Positions 55,180 through 56,932 of a stretch of 56,932 nt of DNA are shown in pieces (positions within the stretch are counted from its first letter, which is position 1; each line of letters opens with the position of its first letter). The notes below the pieces were generated by a model. That model was not told the origin of the DNA and did not search any database. It saw only the letters and a program-made list of their open reading frames with translations. The DNA comes from Gammaproteobacteria bacterium (lineage in GTDB: Bacteria; Pseudomonadota; Gammaproteobacteria; DSM-19610). The DNA lies in the NCBI GenBank assembly GCA_015494295.1, contig WGBO01000070.1:1-56932 (forward strand), written 5' to 3'. Position numbers and translations under genes: made by a program.

Positions 55180-56605
55180 GTGGCGGCCGCTGGCTCTGCT
55201 GTGTATGCTCCTGCCGGCTTACGGCCCGGCGCAGCCGGCGGACGGAGTCGGGCCCCGTGCTCCGGCCGCGGAAACCTCCGATCCGGACACTTCGCTTCCA
55301 CCCGGCCGGCGGCCGCGACCGGGCGGGCCGGATCCCGCCACCGCAAATCCGCGCGAAGTTCCCCGTCTGGCGGCCCCGCCGTCGTCTGTCCCGCCGCGTC
55401 CGGTTCCTGACCCCGCCGTGCGTCCGGGTGCGGCGCCGGATCGTTCCCGGCCACCACCCGCCCGCGTCGAGGGCAGTCTGTTGGGGCGCACGCCGGCCGC
55501 TCTTCCACCGCCGCGCCCCGCCGCGGACCGGGAAACCGAGCACGAGCCGCGCGAGATTCTGCTCCTGAGCGAGAACCCGGAATCGGCCGAGGCGCTGCGG
55601 CGTGCGTTGGCGGAGGAGGGCATCCGGTTGCGCAGCCGCCGCGTGTTGCGCCGGCTGGGCCTGGTACTCAGCCGATTCGTGCTGCCGCAGGATGCGTCCG
55701 TGCCCGAGGGTCTGGCCGCCCTGCGGGCGCGCTATCCCGACTTGATATTCGATGCCAATCACCGCTATCGCCTGCAGGGTGGCGACCTGCGCCAATATGG
55801 CCGGCGTCTGACCGGGCTGGGGAAGGCCGGGGCGGGCTGTGGAAAGGGTATCCGCGTCGGTCTGCTCGACACTGGCGTCGATGCCACTCACCCGGCGTTT
55901 CCCGACCAGCCCCCGGTGCAGCGGAGCTTCCTGGTGGCGGGCGAGACGCCGGCGGCGGCCGATCACGGCACGGCCATTGCCGTGTTGCTGGGTGGCCGGC
56001 CCGACAGTGCATTGCCCGGCCTGGTGCCCGGAGCGGACCTGTTCGTTGCTGCCGTGTTCCGGCAGCGCGCGCGCGAGGTCGAAACCGACACGCGGCGCCT
56101 GTTGCTGGCACTGGACTGGCTCGCGGGCGAGCGGGTGCGGTTGCTCAACCTGAGTCTGGCGGGCCCGCGCAACCGTCTGCTGGAACGGGTGCTCAAGCAG
56201 TTGATGGACGAGGGCGCACTGGTGACGGCCGCTGCCGGCAACGGCGGGCCGGATGCCGCTCCGGCCCATCCCGCGGCCATCGACGGCGTGCTGGCGGTAA
56301 CGGCAGTGGATGCGGATCTGCGTCCCTGGCGTCTGGCCAACCGGGGTGATTACATCGATCTGGCCGCACCCGGCGTGGATTTGTGGATGGCGCGCGCCGG
56401 GGGCGGGGCACGCTTCGTGAGCGGTACTTCCTTTGCCGTGCCCTATGTCACGGCGGCGCTGGTGCGAGCGCTGGCTGCGGGTCTGTCACCGGAACGGGCA
56501 CGCCGGGGCCTGCTGGAGACCGCGCGCGACCTGGGTGCGCCCGGCCCGGACCCGATCCATGGGCATGGCTTGGTACAGCTATTCGACGCTTGTAAATCGC
56601 GCTGA
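55163..56605 (+). CDS. Secreted S8-family (subtilisin-like) serine protease
   Basis: A 480-aa exported protease starting MRARIEWRPLALLCMLLPAY. A Pro/Arg-rich low-complexity region (about 25-130) is followed by a propeptide-like region (ILLLSENPESAEALRRALAE, about 135-210) and the catalytic domain: Asp in LLDTGVDATHP (D236), His in DHGTAIAVLL (H268), oxyanion Asn in AAAGNGG (N360) and Ser in SGTSFAVPYV (S423). All key residues are present. Last gene of the six-gene cluster. Substrate unknown. Confidence 0.93.
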   Translation: MRARIEWRPLALLCMLLPAYGPAQPADGVGPRAPAAETSDPDTSLPPGRRPRPGGPDPATANPREVPRLAAPPSSVPPRPVPDPAVRPGAAPDRSRPPPARVEGSLLGRTPAALPPPRPAADRETEHEPREILLLSENPESAEALRRALAEEGIRLRSRRVLRRLGLVLSRFVLPQDASVPEGLAALRARYPDLIFDANHRYRLQGGDLRQYGRRLTGLGKAGAGCGKGIRVGLLDTGVDATHPAFPDQPPVQRSFLVAGETPAAADHGTAIAVLLGGRPDSALPGLVPGADLFVAAVFRQRAREVETDTRRLLLALDWLAGERVRLLNLSLAGPRNRLLERVLKQLMDEGALVTAAAGNGGPDAAPAHPAAIDGVLAVTAVDADLRPWRLANRGDYIDLAAPGVDLWMARAGGGARFVSGTSFAVPYVTAALVRALAAGLSPERARRGLLETARDLGAPGPDPIHGHGLVQLFDACKSR

Positions 56606-56680
56606 CCGGTTTCAGTGCCTGCTGAGTAGTGCAAAGGGAGCTGATGGGTTCCGCCCTGTTTCCGTGAGCGGTTTGAAAAT

Positions 56681-56932
56681 AGCAGGCTGTTGAAATACCC
56701 GTCCCATTGGGCACAATTTCCAACGACGAGTTTATGAGGCGACCCATCCGATGCGAGGCCCTGACATTCAGCAGGAAACCTTGTTGACGGAACCCTGATC
56801 GAGGCACTGGCCTCGCTGAAGAGTTATCGACCGAAGGATGAGGACGAGCCGCCGACGCAGGGAGGTGGCCGCAATCCTTCCGTGGATTTCCGCGGCGAAA
56901 AGCGCTGTCGGGAAACCCACGAGTCGAAGACC
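56681..56932 (+). mobile_element. Left end of an IS5-like insertion sequence, decayed
   Basis: The sequence AGCAGGCTGTTGAAAT at 56681 resembles the left terminal repeat of IS5-group elements (GGCTGTTGAAA). The transposase remnant follows. The element runs off the right edge, so its right end and target duplication cannot be checked. Confidence 0.7.
56751..56932 (+). pseudogene. IS5-like transposase fragment with internal deletion
   Basis: An ATG at 56751 gives MRGPDIQQETLLTEP then stop. In a shifted frame from about 56782 the text reads VDGTLIEALASLKSYRPKDE and later NPSVDFRGEKRCRETHESKT, both familiar from the middle of IS5-group transposases. So roughly 100 residues between the N-terminal start and VDGTLIEA appear deleted, with a frame change at the junction. 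Confidence 0.8.

Overview
The window looks like chromosome from a GC-rich gammaproteobacterial sulfur oxidiser (Chromatiales/Ectothiorhodospiraceae-like). It carries reverse-type dissimilatory sulfite reductase genes (dsrA, partial dsrB), a DsrS-like gene, a cysteine-free DsrC paralogue (RspA type), siroheme synthase, and a complete periplasmic nitrate reductase operon. No tRNA, rRNA or CRISPR array was seen. All functional calls rest on reading the translations and on remembered family features; no database search was run.

Layout. 1-2083 (minus): dsrAB, with dsrB running off the left edge. 2084-2618: divergent control region with paired palindromes. 2619-5269 (plus): TauD/TfdA-like oxygenase, small protein, orphan Cas6-like RAMP protein, terminator, RspA, small protein, terminator. 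5279-12292: mixed block with a PKHD-type hydroxylase, a second 2OG-Fe(II) oxygenase, a GNAT enzyme, several conserved-looking unknowns, an ExeA-like ATPase with 19 perfect EQAAR repeats, and a class II aldolase. 12663-16650: Sel1 protein, DsrS, glutaredoxin, CysG and a thiopurine methyltransferase-like enzyme, a set that fits siroheme/thiol support of Dsr.

16802-32211 (plus) is mainly housekeeping and envelope: VWA protein and coiled-coil partner, PBP1b, TPR lipoprotein, a nuclease-fold unknown, YoaA helicase, TsaB, TrhP-like U32 protein, a DUF302 protein and an RND adaptor/pump pair. 32216-38403 (minus) is napFDAGHBC behind a near-perfect FNR box. 38644-42290 (minus) is a TRAP transporter with a TatT lipoprotein. 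42369-45942 (minus) holds the succinylase-branch lysine/DAP genes dapC, dapD, arsC-like yffB and dapE. 45989-48650 (plus) carries a DMT exporter, a VOC protein, a secreted Tyr-rich protein and TraT.

49455-56605 (plus) is a tightly packed six-gene cluster: secreted unknown, outer-membrane barrel, lipoprotein-like Ig/FN3-type protein, ECF sigma factor, anti-sigma factor and secreted subtilase. The anti-sigma factor's periplasmic part resembles a subtilisin propeptide, which suggests a self-contained envelope protease/signalling system. The window ends in a decayed IS5-like element.

The two most unusual parts are the orphan Cas6-like gene embedded among dsr-associated genes and the ECF/anti-sigma/subtilase cluster.
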